In this document: one piece after another, positions 23,690-48,778 of the stretch
Numbering within the stretch: the first letter of the stretch is position 1
Layout: every line of letters begins with the position of its first letter
Notes under the pieces: model-generated
Databases searched by the model: none
What the model was told of the DNA's origin: nothing
Seen by the model: only the letters and a program-made list of their open reading frames with translations
Program-made: the position numbers and the translations under genes
Source: Camarhynchus parvulus
Lineage: Eukaryota > Chordata > Aves > Passeriformes > Thraupidae
Length of the DNA: 64,000 bases
Reading direction: 5' to 3'
Assembly: GCF_901933205.1 (NCBI RefSeq)
Contig: NC_044585.1
Location: 3,348,001 to 3,412,000 of the forward strand

Positions 23690-24327
23690 TTTTACTACAC
23701 TCTTGGACCTACTTAATTTGGAAGGTTTTGTACAACAGTGTCTTTCTTGCAATATTCAGATTGTCCTCAGCAGAGATAGAGGTGGCTCAGGATGGCTTTT
23801 TAGTTGCTGGGTGATCAATGCCATGAAATTGCTACAGGAGGGACTTAAACATAATTTAAAAACCACCTTTCAGTCCTTGTTTGGGCTGGTTAATGACTTT
23901 TCTCCCTGAAATACTGTGAGGTTTGGTAGTTTTCACTCTTTGTCTGTTTATTCTTCACCTCCCAGTCTTTCAGGAGATTAACTGTTACTGATAAATACTT
24001 ATGTTTTTAAGATTCCTGGGTTTCAGAACATCCAACTTATTGGATTCAGAAGTTCAGAAAGCCAGATTAGAGAAACCAAGAGTGAAGTGTAGCTCTTTGA
24101 GCATGGGAAAGTGTAAGATTCTTGCTGGTTTTTTAGTCAAGAAAACACAGCTGGCATCTGAAAATAGAAAATAGAAAAGGTAAGTAGAAACTTGGCTTAT
24201 AATCTAACAGAATGTGCCAGCAGAAGTTACTTGCCTTATGTGCAGTTAAAACTTCAGTGTACTGAATTTTAAACCTGAGCTTTCAAATGTATTGTGGCCT
24301 AAACATTTCTTTTTGCTTTGGTTTGGG

Positions 24328-24333
24328 TTTATT
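24328..24333 (-). terminator. HNF1A: Candidate HNF1A poly(A) signal (AATAAA)
   Basis: Minus-strand AATAAA about 1.4 kb past the HNF1A stop codon, a 3' UTR length similar to the human gene. A second AATAAA lies near 23945 on the same strand. Transcripts would end tail to tail with CUSTOS. Confidence 0.35.
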
Positions 24334-25738
24334 TTTATGCTAACTGGAAATTAGATATATTTGCAACTGGTGTACATAGGAAATTAGGAAACAATTCTAG
24401 GATAAAATCCCTCAGAGAATCTCATTACTGAAATTGTTGATGGTATCTAGAGGAAGCTCTTATCAATGAAACTTTTCACAGATATCTGTAATTTTGATAT
24501 TCCCAGATATGATAACTGAAGAGTTCACTGTTGGGCTTTTTCAGTTCTCCCTTCCAGTCTCAAGGTTTTTCATCCAATTCACAGTTAAAAGAGTGCTCAG
24601 TTTCAGTCACAGACAAAAACCTGTTAGCTGGGGCTGTTTTCATGTCTGGCTAATGATGTCTCAGTGATGTGGATGTTGAGAGTAAATAGAGAGGAATAAT
24701 TAGAAGAGGAATTATGTAAGTAGATCCTTGGGACTAAAACTCTTCACTTAGTGCAAGCAAGACTCTTAGAGCCCTGGGCAGTTACTTGCATACCAAGAAC
24801 TAGAAGTCGAGCCTACATGGAAGCTGAGAATGGGCCATGTTCTGTAAAATGAATCCAGGCTGAGTGTTTATAGAGAAAACTGAAGGAACCTCTGCTCTGT
24901 GTGGAGCATGGGAACCTCCCAGGTGCTGGGCAGTGTTAGGGACCAGTGGGGAATGTCATCCTACAAATCATTCAGCAAGTCAGATGAGATGAGAATCCAC
25001 AGGGTCAATGCAGAGACTTGGAATCTCCTTGCAGCTGTTAAAGTTTAATTTCTGCATTTAAAACAAAGCAGAGCTATATCAAAAACAACCAAGCCATTTC
25101 CACTAGGATAGCATGATTTTAGAGCAGGTCATTTTTAACTGAGAATGTTTGGTATTTTGGTGGTTAATTAAGGATTTGTAGCTTGTCAGTGATCCCATAC
25201 TGACAGGTTTGTGCCAAGCCATTCCCAAATCTGTTTCTTGGTTATTCTCATTGCAAAGTCAGGAACTTCCAAGGTTCTGTTATTTCTTATAGTTCCTGTT
25301 GGTGCTTCCTTGCAGCAAAGGAGGAGAGTGTTCAAAGGTGGTGTCCCTTCTTTGGCAGCTCAGCCTTGCTCTTTCCCACATGATTGAGTCTGGTGCTGAC
25401 AGGTTCAAACAGGCCCAGCTTGATGAAAGCTGAGTGAATTAAAGTCCCATCCACGTCCTGGCACTGCTGGGATTCCTTCTTGGGCAGCCACAAAAGGATG
25501 CCTGGCCATTCTGAGCTGGCTGCTAGGGTTAAGGTTTGCTGGGGGTTTTTTTGGGGGGGTGGCAGTGGATTTCAGCAGTGCCAGCATCATCTTTCCATGT
25601 TTTCTGTCTGGAGCCTGAGACGTTTTCTCTCCTGGAGGCAGCTGAGTAGGGATTTGTGTGAGGCTGTGGTGGCAAACAGAGCTGGAGTTGCACCTGGCAG
25701 GTTGGTTGTGGCAGTCACTCAGGAGCTGCTGCTGGTGG

Positions 25739-39117
<13,379 letters not shown>

Positions 39118-39338
39118 GGTCTTCGGCCTGGTGTCTCTTGGCTTGGAATTTGGGGTTATCCTGCTTCCAGCTTCCCTACACCATGGTCCCGAGGTAACAC
39201 GCCCGACTGTCAGCAGAGTGGGCACAGCGCAGCCTCCCGCCTTTACACCCCCCAAAAAAAACAAAATACAAAATTGAGCCACTTCAGACCCCCCACGACT
39301 GTCCTGAGCCAGTGCTGATAAAGGGACCCTTGGCTATC

Positions 39339-39345
39339 TGTTTAC
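39339..39345 (+). promoter_or_regulatory. HNF1A: Forkhead (FOXA-type) core TGTTTAC in HNF1A promoter
   Basis: TGTTTAC lies between the HNF4-type site and the ATG. FOXA factors bind this core and cooperate with HNF4A in liver promoters. The core alone is common by chance, so this is suggestive only. Confidence 0.35.
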
Positions 39346-39404
39346 ATTGGAGCAAATGTAAATTCTCCAAGGTTCATATTTATCTGTGTGCTTTAGCAAG
39401 TTAC

Positions 39405-39418
39405 TGAACTTTGGACTT
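39405..39418 (-). promoter_or_regulatory. HNF1A: HNF4-type DR1 element of the HNF1A promoter
   Basis: The minus strand reads AAGTCCAAAGTTCA, a near-ideal HNF4A direct repeat (AGTCCA-A-AGTTCA). With its flanks (GCTG before, GT after) it matches the well-known HNF4A site of the mammalian HNF1A promoter. It sits about 290 bp upstream of the ATG, close to the human position, and is the basis of the HNF4A-to-HNF1A regulatory step. Confidence 0.85.
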
Positions 39419-39443
39419 CAGCACTGCCGCAGCAGTTCACAAA

Positions 39444-39540
39444 GTGCAGAGGGAGAGAAAGCAGGGGGAGGGGGAAAGGGAGGGAAGCAGGAGAGAGAAG
39501 GAGAAGAAAATGAAGGGATAAAAAGTCTGCAGCAAGGAAA
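39444..39540. repeat. Polypurine tract just upstream of HNF1A
   Basis: GA-rich low-complexity DNA (AGGGGGAGGGGGAAAGGGAGG type) immediately beyond the HNF4-type site. GA tracts at promoters can affect nucleosome positioning, but no specific role is shown here. Confidence 0.7.
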
Positions 39541-42500
39541 AGTGAGTATGGAAAGAACACTAGGAAGATGGGGATGGAGAAGCACAGCTTACTTCTGGCC
39601 CCATTAGTTTTGGAGAAGGAAGGAGGTGGAGTACCCAAAAGGAGGAGCTGTGCCTTGCTGCCCATGGTTCAGGACAAGGTGCTGCTGTTGGAATATCACA
39701 GAACCTGCTCAGAGCTCTGGCAGTGGTGAAGTACAGCCAGTGTCAGCCCTGCCAAAGGCTTTGGGCTGAGGGAAAGCCCCACTGGCAGCTGCACTGGTCT
39801 TTGTGCACCCCCAGCAGAAGGGCAGATGACCACTGGCTTTACGTGAACCTTCCCAAACCTCACAGGGTATTCTGAGGCTCCAGCTGATCTCTGTGGTATC
39901 AAGGCTTAAGTGGCTTTTTCATTTCTGGCTTTGGCTGCTGGGTATCTTGATGTGCAAATACTAGTAGTACCTCAATTTTACCTTGCTATGTTTATTGCTC
40001 AGCTATGAGCAGGAGCAGTGTTCCCACATAATCTGGGGGACTGCAGGGCTTTCCCCTCTGAGCTTGTGGTTCATGTGTTCGATAAAGGATAGCCCTGGGT
40101 GCTGGGTCATGCTCAAAACCCTGCTCTGTCATCAACTGCCCTACTGCTCCTGATGAGTGCCCTGGGCAAGCTTGTGATTCCCCTTTATCATCTGCCTCCA
40201 TCCCTTCCTGATACCAGCCCTGCTCTGAGGTTCTGCTCCCACCTGTTGGGTGATTTCCTAAAACACGATCCCTGGCTTGGCTGGAACTGCTTAAAACAAT
40301 TCTCCAGGAATCTTTTTGACTAAATTATCTTTTCTGGTCTGAAATGATATGAATGAACCTATCTACTTTGAGTGGCTAAATTAGGGAGTAACTCGATGTG
40401 CACGTGTGGGCTCGATTGTCTCACACGAGTAACTCCTGGGAGGATGTAAAGCTGTTGTCTCAATGGAAGCTTGCCAGGGCAGCTGCCTGTGCCTATACAC
40501 TCCCATCAGCCTGAGCTAAACAGAGCCTGCTAGGGCTGTCCCCAGACTGGGCAGTGTCCCAAGACAATGCTGCAGAGGACCTTGGCTCCTGTTTTCCCTC
40601 CTGGGCACCACTGGCCGAGCTCTCCAGGCTCCTGAGTCAGCAGCTGCGGGACAGAGTTCCTGCAGAGAGACCCTCCTCCTCCAGGCACGGGCGGGACTGG
40701 GGCTGTGTTAACTCTTGCCTTTTATTTCAGATCTGGTCCGTGCCCAGAGCACCACGTCCCTCCCTGCAGGGCGTTAACAAAGCTCTAATGGATACTGACG
40801 ACTTTGTGTGGCTAAAAACGAATGAGAATCCCGAGTCCATGTAAAAACATTTATTTGAAGAAATTTTCACGTGAACATTAATGTAAAGACAACTTCAGCT
40901 TCTAAAGATGTTTTTGGAGTCATACTCTTAATAAAGAATTGTGCTGGTTTTGCACCCATCACAAGAGCATTTAAAGAATGGTGAGCATTTTTGGCATTGC
41001 ACTGTCAGTGTGTTGATACAATTTCCATGCATTTTATTTGTTATTACAGTTTTCCTTTATTCCCTCCCCTCAGGTAGACATGACAACATTAGTGGCTGAT
41101 AACAGTAATTTTCAATTGTAATTACAGTATCCAACCATGACATACAGTTTCTGCATGATATGTCCTTATAATTCCAGGATTTTGCAAACAGGCACAGTAG
41201 ATTGTGGAGCTCTTGCAATATGTGACAGAGGAGATGCTGTTGTTCTGTGTTACTGATTTCTGCCTCTCTGGCATGGTGATCTCTTTTACATAAACCAAGG
41301 TGGAAAATATTACCACTGTTCTTATTAAAAAGATTGTTTAAACTTCCCCATCACCCCTCAAACATTCAGTAGGTTTATATACCAACAGAATATGGACAAA
41401 GAACAGCAATATTTGTCAGTGGAAGCTGTAAAGAGAAGAAAGCATAGCAACAAGTTATGTCTATATTATGTGGTTTCAAGGATTCCTTATGCACCCAGAA
41501 GTCCTGATGCTGCTGCTTCTGCTTGCCTTGAGGACCTTCAGCTGTAGAAGCTTTGAGACCAGTGACCTTTGAAGTCTATAAAACCAGAAATGCACATCTG
41601 TTTGTTTGATAGGACCTCCCTGAATGCTACAACTGGATGCCATGTGGAGAATGCTTAACTGAACAAGGAAACATTTCAAATGCTGAGGAGGAGGTAAGTA
41701 TTCTCTATCACTTTATCCTGAAGGGATTTTTTCCCTTGGTCTATTGGAATTGTCCATTTTAAACTATAGGAGCCTGGACAATTAGCAAAAAATCAAATAA
41801 ACTTACCCATTTTCATCTTTCCATTCATTGGAACCTGCCAGGCTGTGCCAGTGAATAGCTCAGCCCTACTAAGTATTTCAGAGCCTCAGTGCAGGAAAAC
41901 CAGTGCAGGAAAACTATTTCTAACATTTCTTAAATGTTAGAAATGCCTAGTGGTCAGACTGAAAGGGATTCTTGTTGTGAATTAGCCAGCATCCCTATTT
42001 TATAGCCTGGCACTAAGGATTGCAATATCATAGTTCTCAGATTTTATTACAAGTACAGTTTTGAGGTGATGAGAGAATAGCAGAGGTCAAGGGTGGAAGT
42101 TAGATTATAGTTTTATTGGAGGAAGAGCTCAGTTTCACAGTGTCATAATCAGACAATGTTCTCCTGTAGCTGATTGTACTCAGGGGTTGTGCCTTGAGGG
42201 TGAATATTTTAAATAAAGGCACTTGTGTTTCCTATATCCATTTTAATCTATTACCAGTGCTTACTCTATGTTGATTTCCTTAATTGTAACCATTTCCCAG
42301 GCCATGACTTGATTCTCAAGTCACTCTGATTAATATGATCTTGGTCATTGTAACAGGGAAAACTTAAAGTTTGAAGACACCAAGAGATACCTGCTTGTTT
42401 TTCTCATGTTTGCAATATTTGGTTTTGAATTAACTGTTCCAAAGTGATCTTTTATTCTCTGTATCTAATAAAGTGAGTGAATTACTTAACACTAAAAACA

Positions 42501-45500
42501 CTGCATGAAAGTATGAATGGGTAAACAATAGGAACATTATGATTTTACATGTACTGGTCTGTATTCTGCTTATTGCACTAAATAAGGGCAAACCCACAGT
42601 AGGGAGAGCAGAGTCCTGTGAACCTCCTGGAATGCAGAATAGACTTCCAAACCCTCACTCCTGTATCAACACCATTTTTACCTCTGATGTTTTATTGTAC
42701 TGAATTATATCTATTATGAAGTGTACATGATGAAAACCACAGTAATTTGCTGGTACAATGTGGATTTAAGGAGCATACAGAGAAGGAAAAAAAGCTTAAA
42801 TATATTTATGATAAAAGTGCTGCTAGAGGGAGCCCGTATAATTCCCTGAATAGGGTGGTAAAATTGCCATTGGCAAATGAAACACAACGAAATGGTTCTT
42901 TTAATAATTCTTTACCATTTTACTGTTCTTCCTGCTGGGACTGATAAATGCTTTACTGGCCTGAATGACATTAACATAATCCCCTCCTTGAAATGTGAGA
43001 GCTATTATGATAATTTTCACCCTTATTTCTGTTATTGGGGGGAAAAAAGCTACATGAGTACCAAAAGTGATTATTATTTGTGCATTGGGAGCTTAGTCCC
43101 AAAAGAAACACAGGAGTGTGAAAAATCTGAGATAATTGTCATTTATGCTTTGTTTTCCCAGGGTTGGATTTCAGCTATTTGTGCAAACCCTGAGTATCTC
43201 AGTGGGGAAGGACTTGCTTGAATACATGTTTTAATGTTTCCAATATATACCCATTTAGGTTCTAATGTGGTAGTCTTTGGTGTAAATATGTGATTATAAT
43301 TGGAAAATGTGATTTTACTGAGAAGGAAGCTGGGCTGGGCTGGATGCAGAGCTTGGAGTTGTGGTAAATCCATGGGGCAAATGGGTTTAAATTACAAACT
43401 TTCTCTCTCGCATTCCTCTGCCTGTATATGGAAACAGGACTGTGTTCTCCTTCCCAGTCATCTTCATTTTCTCCCTCCACTTATTCCCAGTTTCTACCAT
43501 CAGGCTGAGGGTGAGGGTGGAGATCAGGAGCAGCTCTGGAGCTGGGTTATGAAGGAGTTTCCCACTAGGTGGTAGTGAAGAGAATTGTGTCACACATGGT
43601 CACTGCACCTTGTAATTAGGTTTGTAAAGGGGAATCCCACAAGGATCTTACAAGCAAATAGCCTGGTGTAGTTCCCAGCTGTACAGTCAGAAGTGAATCT
43701 CTTGATTTTTGGGGTTTTTTTCTTCCTTTTCTGCTCCTATCCATGCTATTTGTTCCTTCCTGAACAAAGCAGTGTTGACAACTCTACCTGTCATGTCCTT
43801 TCCTGAAGGGTGAAGTGTCTACATGAAGCTCCTCTGGTTCTTTCCACCTCCATTACAGCAGAATCAAGACATGGTTAGCTAAATGTCATCTGCTGACATT
43901 TAAACAATTTGGAGGTGAGGACTCTTTGTAGCCAGTACTTTCATCTGATTTTTCTCTACCATGCTTGCCTCTGGGAGCTGCCCTTCCAAATATAAAAATA
44001 ATATAAAAAATGTTTTTGTTTGCTGCTAGTTCTGAAATACCTTGACAGGTCTAAGTAAAGCATCATTCTACATCAAAGGTTCCAGGCAGAACAGGTACTC
44101 TGGGAGGACTTTGTAATGTCAGAGTAAACTGTCACTGAAATTCAGACTAAAGCTCTCTCGTAGGTCCAAAGAGAGACTGTACAAAAGATACACTGAGAAA
44201 ATTATCTGAGGAATGCAAGCAGTGCTCCAGTTTGCAGTTGAGAGTATATGCTGGGTCTGCAGGGAGGAATAAATTTCTCCTGTGAATTCATCCCACTGCT
44301 ATCCTGTAATGATAGAGCAAGCTTGCAAAATCATTTAATAGTCTAGTCACAAAGCCTGAGATGCTGGAAAGAAAATTATACTTTAATTGCTCATCAGCTA
44401 TAAATCATTTGTGCCAAATTAATGTGCTGGAAATTTTGCAAGACTGAGAAACTGGAAGCTATTTCAATATGAACACAAAGCAGGGATATTGTTTCATAGA
44501 TACCAATATCAGTTTTACATCCTTCTTCTCAGCAAAAAGAAAATTAGGAAAGGCTCTTTAGTATCAAGACAAGGCTGAAAACTGTTTTATCTTTCCCTGC
44601 ATTGATTTAAAAGGACTGAGAAGTCCTTTTTTCTTCTTACATTTACTCTCTTATCATCAATGAAAAGGGTAGCACCAACAGACATCCAGGCATTCAGGTT
44701 TACACCACAGTAGAGTGGGTATTCAAAATTATTTATTTATTATCTAAACATTTCTGCAGGTCTTTCTGCTGTGCTGAGGAGAACAAAAGCAAAGAACTTA
44801 TCCATTGTGCAAATCCTACCCAAAGCCTGAGATTTTTGTTTTTTTAGACAGGGGATATGTGTATGTGGGAACCCCAAACTCTCAGAGTGTTTTTCCCCCC
44901 AAACAGGGCAGGAAGTTTCTCCAGCTGGGAGGAAAGTTCAGCATTCCCCACCCTCTGATCCTTGCACCCCCAGCTGCCAGGACTGAGCCCAGCAGGGATC
45001 TGTGACCCAGTCAGGCACTTAGAGCGTTTCCACCTCGTGGCTGATAAATCCGATTCTCCAGCAGATTTAGAAGTGGGTAAAGTGCTGATTATGTTGGGAG
45101 CTCTAAGGTCATTCCTGTCCACAAGGCCAAAGGGCTGGGAAAAACATGGAGGATTTGGATGCTGAATTGACAACCTGCATCACTTGTTTTGAAAACAAAG
45201 ATACAGGGGGAGAAACCCTCAGAGTCCAGCACCATCTTAATAAAAGCCTTGTTTAACTGGAGCACAGGAGCCCCAGCCCTTCCCTCCACCAAAACCAGGT
45301 AAACCTGTGTTGGATGTGCATCATCTTCCTGCTGCAGCTCCCCAAAACTTCAGGTTTTTTTGCAGTTTCCTCTGTATTGACTGATGAGCTGAGCTAGCAG
45401 GGATGAAGTGACCTGCCCAGGATTACACAGCAACTGGTGACACAACAAAGATGATCAGAGATGTTCCTTACTTTTAATTCTCTGTCATGACCACACTCCA

Positions 45501-46310
45501 ACCTAAGGTTTTCCCATTTGAGAGAATAAATGAGATGGACAACATGAAAATATTTTATTCAATCCACTAACAGGAACAAACAAAAGTCAGCTCCAAATTT
45601 CAGAGGCATGTGGTATCCCTGTAGATGCAATGAGAATGTCACAATGTCCCATTATTTTTTGGAAGATTTTAAACAAAATTCTATCGAGGCATAGATTTTC
45701 TTCATACTTGTTTTTAAAACAAATACCTATTTCTACCAGCCCCTGGCATTTGTTCTTCTATTTATATTTGATGCAGTTGCATCACCTCTAGCTGTATGTT
45801 CAAACTGGCTGTTCTCCCTCCCACACTGGAAGGGACAATGAGTGGGAATGCACAGCTGGACTGGAACAATTGATCCAAGCTCTGCAAAGCCTCACTTGCA
45901 CAAAATTGCTGCAAGTGAACTCCCAGGAGGGAAATAAGGATTACTCACGTGAGCAAACCCAGCAAAAAGCACTGGTCCTGCATTTGGCAGAAACACAACG
46001 AAGGGCTGAGGGTTTGGCAGCAGATACCAGACCAATATCAACGCAGCAGTTTCTCTGCCTGAGACTCGCACAGGTTTAATATCAGGCTGGTGATAAAACG
46101 AAGCACATGATTTTTATTTGGTCAAAGTATCTGGAATGTTATTTTCCTTCCCTAAAAAAAAAACCAACCCACCAAAAAAACCACCAAACCAACATTTGAG
46201 CATTTAATCCTATTGATATTCCTTGGTTTCAAAGATTCAAAAATACAGCTATGTCTAGGAACAGCGCGATGAATTAACACCGCGGTTAGGAATTATTTCA
46301 CCTGAAGGGG
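39541..46310. other. HNF1A-SPPL3 intergenic region
   Basis: About 6.8 kb between divergent genes. Apart from the lncRNA-like acceptor and poly(A) pair near 40.7-40.9 kb, I recognise no genes or repeat families. Open frames are short and lack family features. As the shared upstream region of HNF1A it is a likely place for tissue enhancers, which cannot be identified by eye. Confidence 0.5.
40731..40955 (+). ncRNA. Candidate terminal exon of an antisense/divergent lncRNA upstream of HNF1A
   Basis: A good plus-strand acceptor (CTTTTATTTCAG) is followed by sequence with no convincing coding content and an AATAAA at 40930-40935. Position and strand are like human HNF1A-AS1, which diverges from HNF1A. 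Only a splice-acceptor and poly(A) pattern supports it; no first exon was identified. Confidence 0.25.
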
Positions 46311-46794
46311 GCATTTACCGCCCAGCCGCGTCTGGAGGAGCCCCGCGCCACAGCGACCCCCTGGGCAGGCAGGGGCTGCCGCGGGACGGGGAAAGCAGCG
46401 CCGTGAGGGGCAGCGGGGGCGGCCCCGAGCGCCCCGGGGTCACGGTCCGGCCAGCAGCGCCGGGCTCGCCCTGCCCAGCACCCCGAAAAACGGGGGAGCT
46501 GCCCCGCTGCGGGAAAGGAAGCGCCGGCTCGGGATTCACCTCGGGAGCCGCGGCTGCTCGCCGGAAGCCCCTAGCCCCAAAACCCGCTCGCAGCCCGCGC
46601 TGCTTTTCTGCCGGAGGAAGCTCCGTCGCCCCCCTCTCTCGCGGGCCCCCTGTCGCCGAGGCTCCGGCGCGGTGTCCGCGGCGAACCCGACCGCCCGCCC
46701 GGGGGCCGATCGCGGCAGCGGCGCGGCCGGGCCCGACAACCAGCGCCGCCCTCCCCGCGCCCCACGGCGCCTGCGCGCGCGCTGGCGGCGGCGG

Positions 46795-46819
46795 CACGTG
46801 AAGGTGTTGTGGGCACGTG
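46795..46819 (+). promoter_or_regulatory. SPPL3: Paired CACGTG E-boxes in SPPL3 promoter
   Basis: CACGTG at 46795-46800 and 46814-46819; the second is in the context GGGCACGTGACC, close to the TFEB/USF-type GTCACGTGAC. Spacing is 19 bp. Could bind USF, MYC/MAX or MiT/TFE factors. Confidence 0.5.
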
Positions 46820-47113
46820 ACCCCGCGCGCCGCTGGGGCCCCGCCCCTCGGCGCGGCTCCGCCCCCGCCGTGCGCGAGCGCGGGCACGCGGCGCGGCCTG
46901 GCCCGGCCGCCCGGTGCCGCCGCCTCCCGCCCCCCGCCCCGCCCCCGCGCCGCCGTCGCCGCCGCCGCCGCCGCCCCGCCGGCCATGAGGCCCCGCCGGC
47001 GCCCTAGCGCGGCCCCGCGTCGCGGCTGCTGAGCCTCCGCCCGCCCCGCCGCCACCATCGCCCTTCCCGCCCGCGCGGGGACCCCCCCTCGGCTCCCCTC
47101 CCTCCTCACAGCC

Positions 47114-47124
47114 GCCGCCATGTT
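47114..47124 (+). promoter_or_regulatory. SPPL3: YY1-type element in SPPL3 5' UTR/promoter
   Basis: GCCGCCATGTT matches the reverse YY1 consensus (GCCGCCATNTT), typical of sites just downstream of transcription starts. Confidence 0.55.
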
Positions 47125-47155
47125 GGGCCGGGAGCCGCAGCGGGGCCGCCACTGA
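47120..47155 (+). other. SPPL3: Upstream ORF in the SPPL3 leader
   Basis: ATG inside the YY1-type motif opens an 11-codon frame (M-L-G-R-E-P-Q-R-G-R-H) ending at TGA, 99 nt before the SPPL3 ATG. It matters only if transcription starts upstream of it. Confidence 0.4.
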
Positions 47156-47254
47156 GCCCCGGAGCCTGCGAGGGAGGAGGCGGAGGAGGAGGCGGAGGAG
47201 GAGCCCGGGCCCGGCTGCCCCGCAGAGCCCAGCGCCGGCCGCCCAGCCGCAGCC

Positions 47255-47277
47255 ATGGCGGAGCAGACCTACTCCTG
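47255..47277 (+). CDS. SPPL3: SPPL3 coding exon 1 (partial gene; signal peptide peptidase-like 3)
   Basis: SPPL3 is a Golgi intramembrane aspartyl protease of the presenilin/SPP family (YD and GxGD motifs, further downstream). It cleaves type II membrane glycosyltransferases and so sets N-glycan complexity. Only the first exon is here: M-A-E-Q-T-Y-S and two bases of Trp, then a gtgagc donor, identical to the human N-terminus and junction. ATG context is strong (G at -3 and +4). The next exon (A-Y-S-L-V-D-S-S-Q) was not found before base 64000. Divergent placement from HNF1A is the same as in human. Confidence 0.93.
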
Positions 47278-47723
47278 GTGAGCCGCGGGGCCGAGGCCGC
47301 GGGAGGGTCCGAGCCGGCCGGGCCGCGCCGAGCGCCGCCCCACGCGGGGCCGGTGTCCCGGGCGGGGGGACCGGCGGGGGGAGGCTGCGGCGGGGACCGG
47401 GGCGTGAAGGAGCGCGCTGGTGGAGGGGCTGCGGGCTGAGGGCTCGGCGCGGCTGAGGAGGAGGGATTAGGGGAGAGGAGGAGGGACGGGGCGGCCGGGG
47501 CTGTGCGGATCCCCCCCGCCGGCACCGGGCAGCAGGAGAGGATCGGCGGCAGCACTGGCGGGGCTGGCACCCCCTGTCCTGTCCCTGGGAGCTGATCCCT
47601 GCACGGCCCGCGCTGCGATGCGCCGGGCCTGGAGAGAAACAGAGCTCGTTCACGGCTGTGAGGCTGCAGGTCACCTCTGCCTAAAGGGAGATTTATGCCA
47701 GCGCAGGCTGGTAAGTCGGTGGC

Positions 47724-47741
47724 GTGTGTGTGTGTGTGTGT
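47724..47741. repeat. (GT)n microsatellite
   Basis: About nine GT units near the start of SPPL3 intron 1. Confidence 0.9.
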
Positions 47742-48727
47742 TTTCACCTAGCGACAATAGGCTTGGTCCTTGTACAGGAAATAGAACGACGAGGAAGAGA
47801 GCAGTTCCTGTGGAAAGACATGAAGTATAGCAAATGAGAGGGCATTTTTTTCTGTGTCCTGACACTGTCTTGGGCCTAGCTGGCGGTGGATAAAGGAGAC
47901 GAGGTGCAGTTTCTTCCTATAAATGTGGGGGTTTTGTTCTGTTGTGGATCACAGCCAAAATACCTCAAATAATTTACCTGCGCATCATCTCTATTGACCT
48001 GACCACTGCAGCAATTTATTGTGATATTCTCATTGCATTTTAAGTCCAGTGATGTCATCCAGAGTTGTTTCTTAGATTTTTTGGGGAAAAAGTTACTTAC
48101 TTGTTTTGAAATAAGTCCCTTATTAATAAAGGAATTCAATCTTAATTTTTGACCTTCGTGTGTGTGGAATGTGTGGAAGGGCTTGAGCATGAAACAAACA
48201 TCCCTGTTCTGAATGGTCCCATTACTTTTCAAAACTTGGAACCCAGTGGGGATTTCTGTTCTGCCACATGTTGAGACTTTGGCAGCCTCTTCTTCCCTCT
48301 CCTGTCTCTTCTCTGTCAAGAACCAACATTTGTATCAGTCTTCTGCTTTTTAGATGTTCTTATTTTGTTTCACAAGCTCAGTTCAGGCAGTGGTCTGGTG
48401 TGCTTTAAAATAGTGGTGAAAGGACAACTCTTTTGACTTAAAAGATCATTTACATATTGACACAGTAAATGAATATTGGTACAGATTTAGGCAGTTTAAT
48501 GTAGTTCAGTTAAATGTGTTTTAGTGTGTTTTAATTGCAGAATGAAATGATAAATTCATAAACTCTTGGATTTGTCAGCTTTCTGGAAAGAAGTAAATGA
48601 AACAAAATGTCTCTTATACATTATTTTAATCTTAACTCATTTGCTGTTTTGAATGAGTGTTTTTGCCATAGTAATAGTCTAAAGGGAGGATTTTTAACAG
48701 AGGCTGAGAGAAGGATTTGCTCTTCTG

Positions 48728-48778
48728 AAATGACAATTTCATTCCCCTGTGTATTTTAGGGGAATGAAATTGTCGTTT
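48728..48778 (+). repeat. Near-perfect inverted repeat / hairpin (21-bp arms, 9-nt loop)
   Basis: The left arm (48728-48748, ending CAATTTCATTCCCCT) is complementary to the right arm (48758-48778, starting AGGGGAATGAAATTG). The single non-Watson-Crick position, T31 against G75, would be a wobble pair in plus-strand RNA. The loop is 9 nt. It lies sense-oriented in SPPL3 intron 1. Confidence 0.9.

Larger units (their letters stand above)
23000..25738. other. Convergent 3' regions of CUSTOS (+) and HNF1A (-)
   Basis: No coding exon was recognised. The left part is probably CUSTOS 3' UTR and the right part HNF1A 3' UTR. No repeat family was recognised. Confidence 0.5.
46320..47620 (+). promoter_or_regulatory. 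SPPL3: SPPL3 CpG-island promoter and 5' UTR
   Basis: A 1.3-kb CpG island centred on the SPPL3 initiator. It contains two CACGTG E-boxes, many GC boxes, a CGG/GCC-repeat-rich segment near 46950-46985 and a YY1-type CCGCCATGTTG. No TATA is apparent. The very long open frames across it on the minus strand are GC-content artefacts. Confidence 0.8.

Noticed and set aside
46315..47674. Minus-strand open frames of 313 and 367 codons over the SPPL3 promoter
   Set aside because: Arg/Gly/Pro/Ala-only composition, overlapping frames on both strands and CpG-island context; a product of high GC, with no family features.
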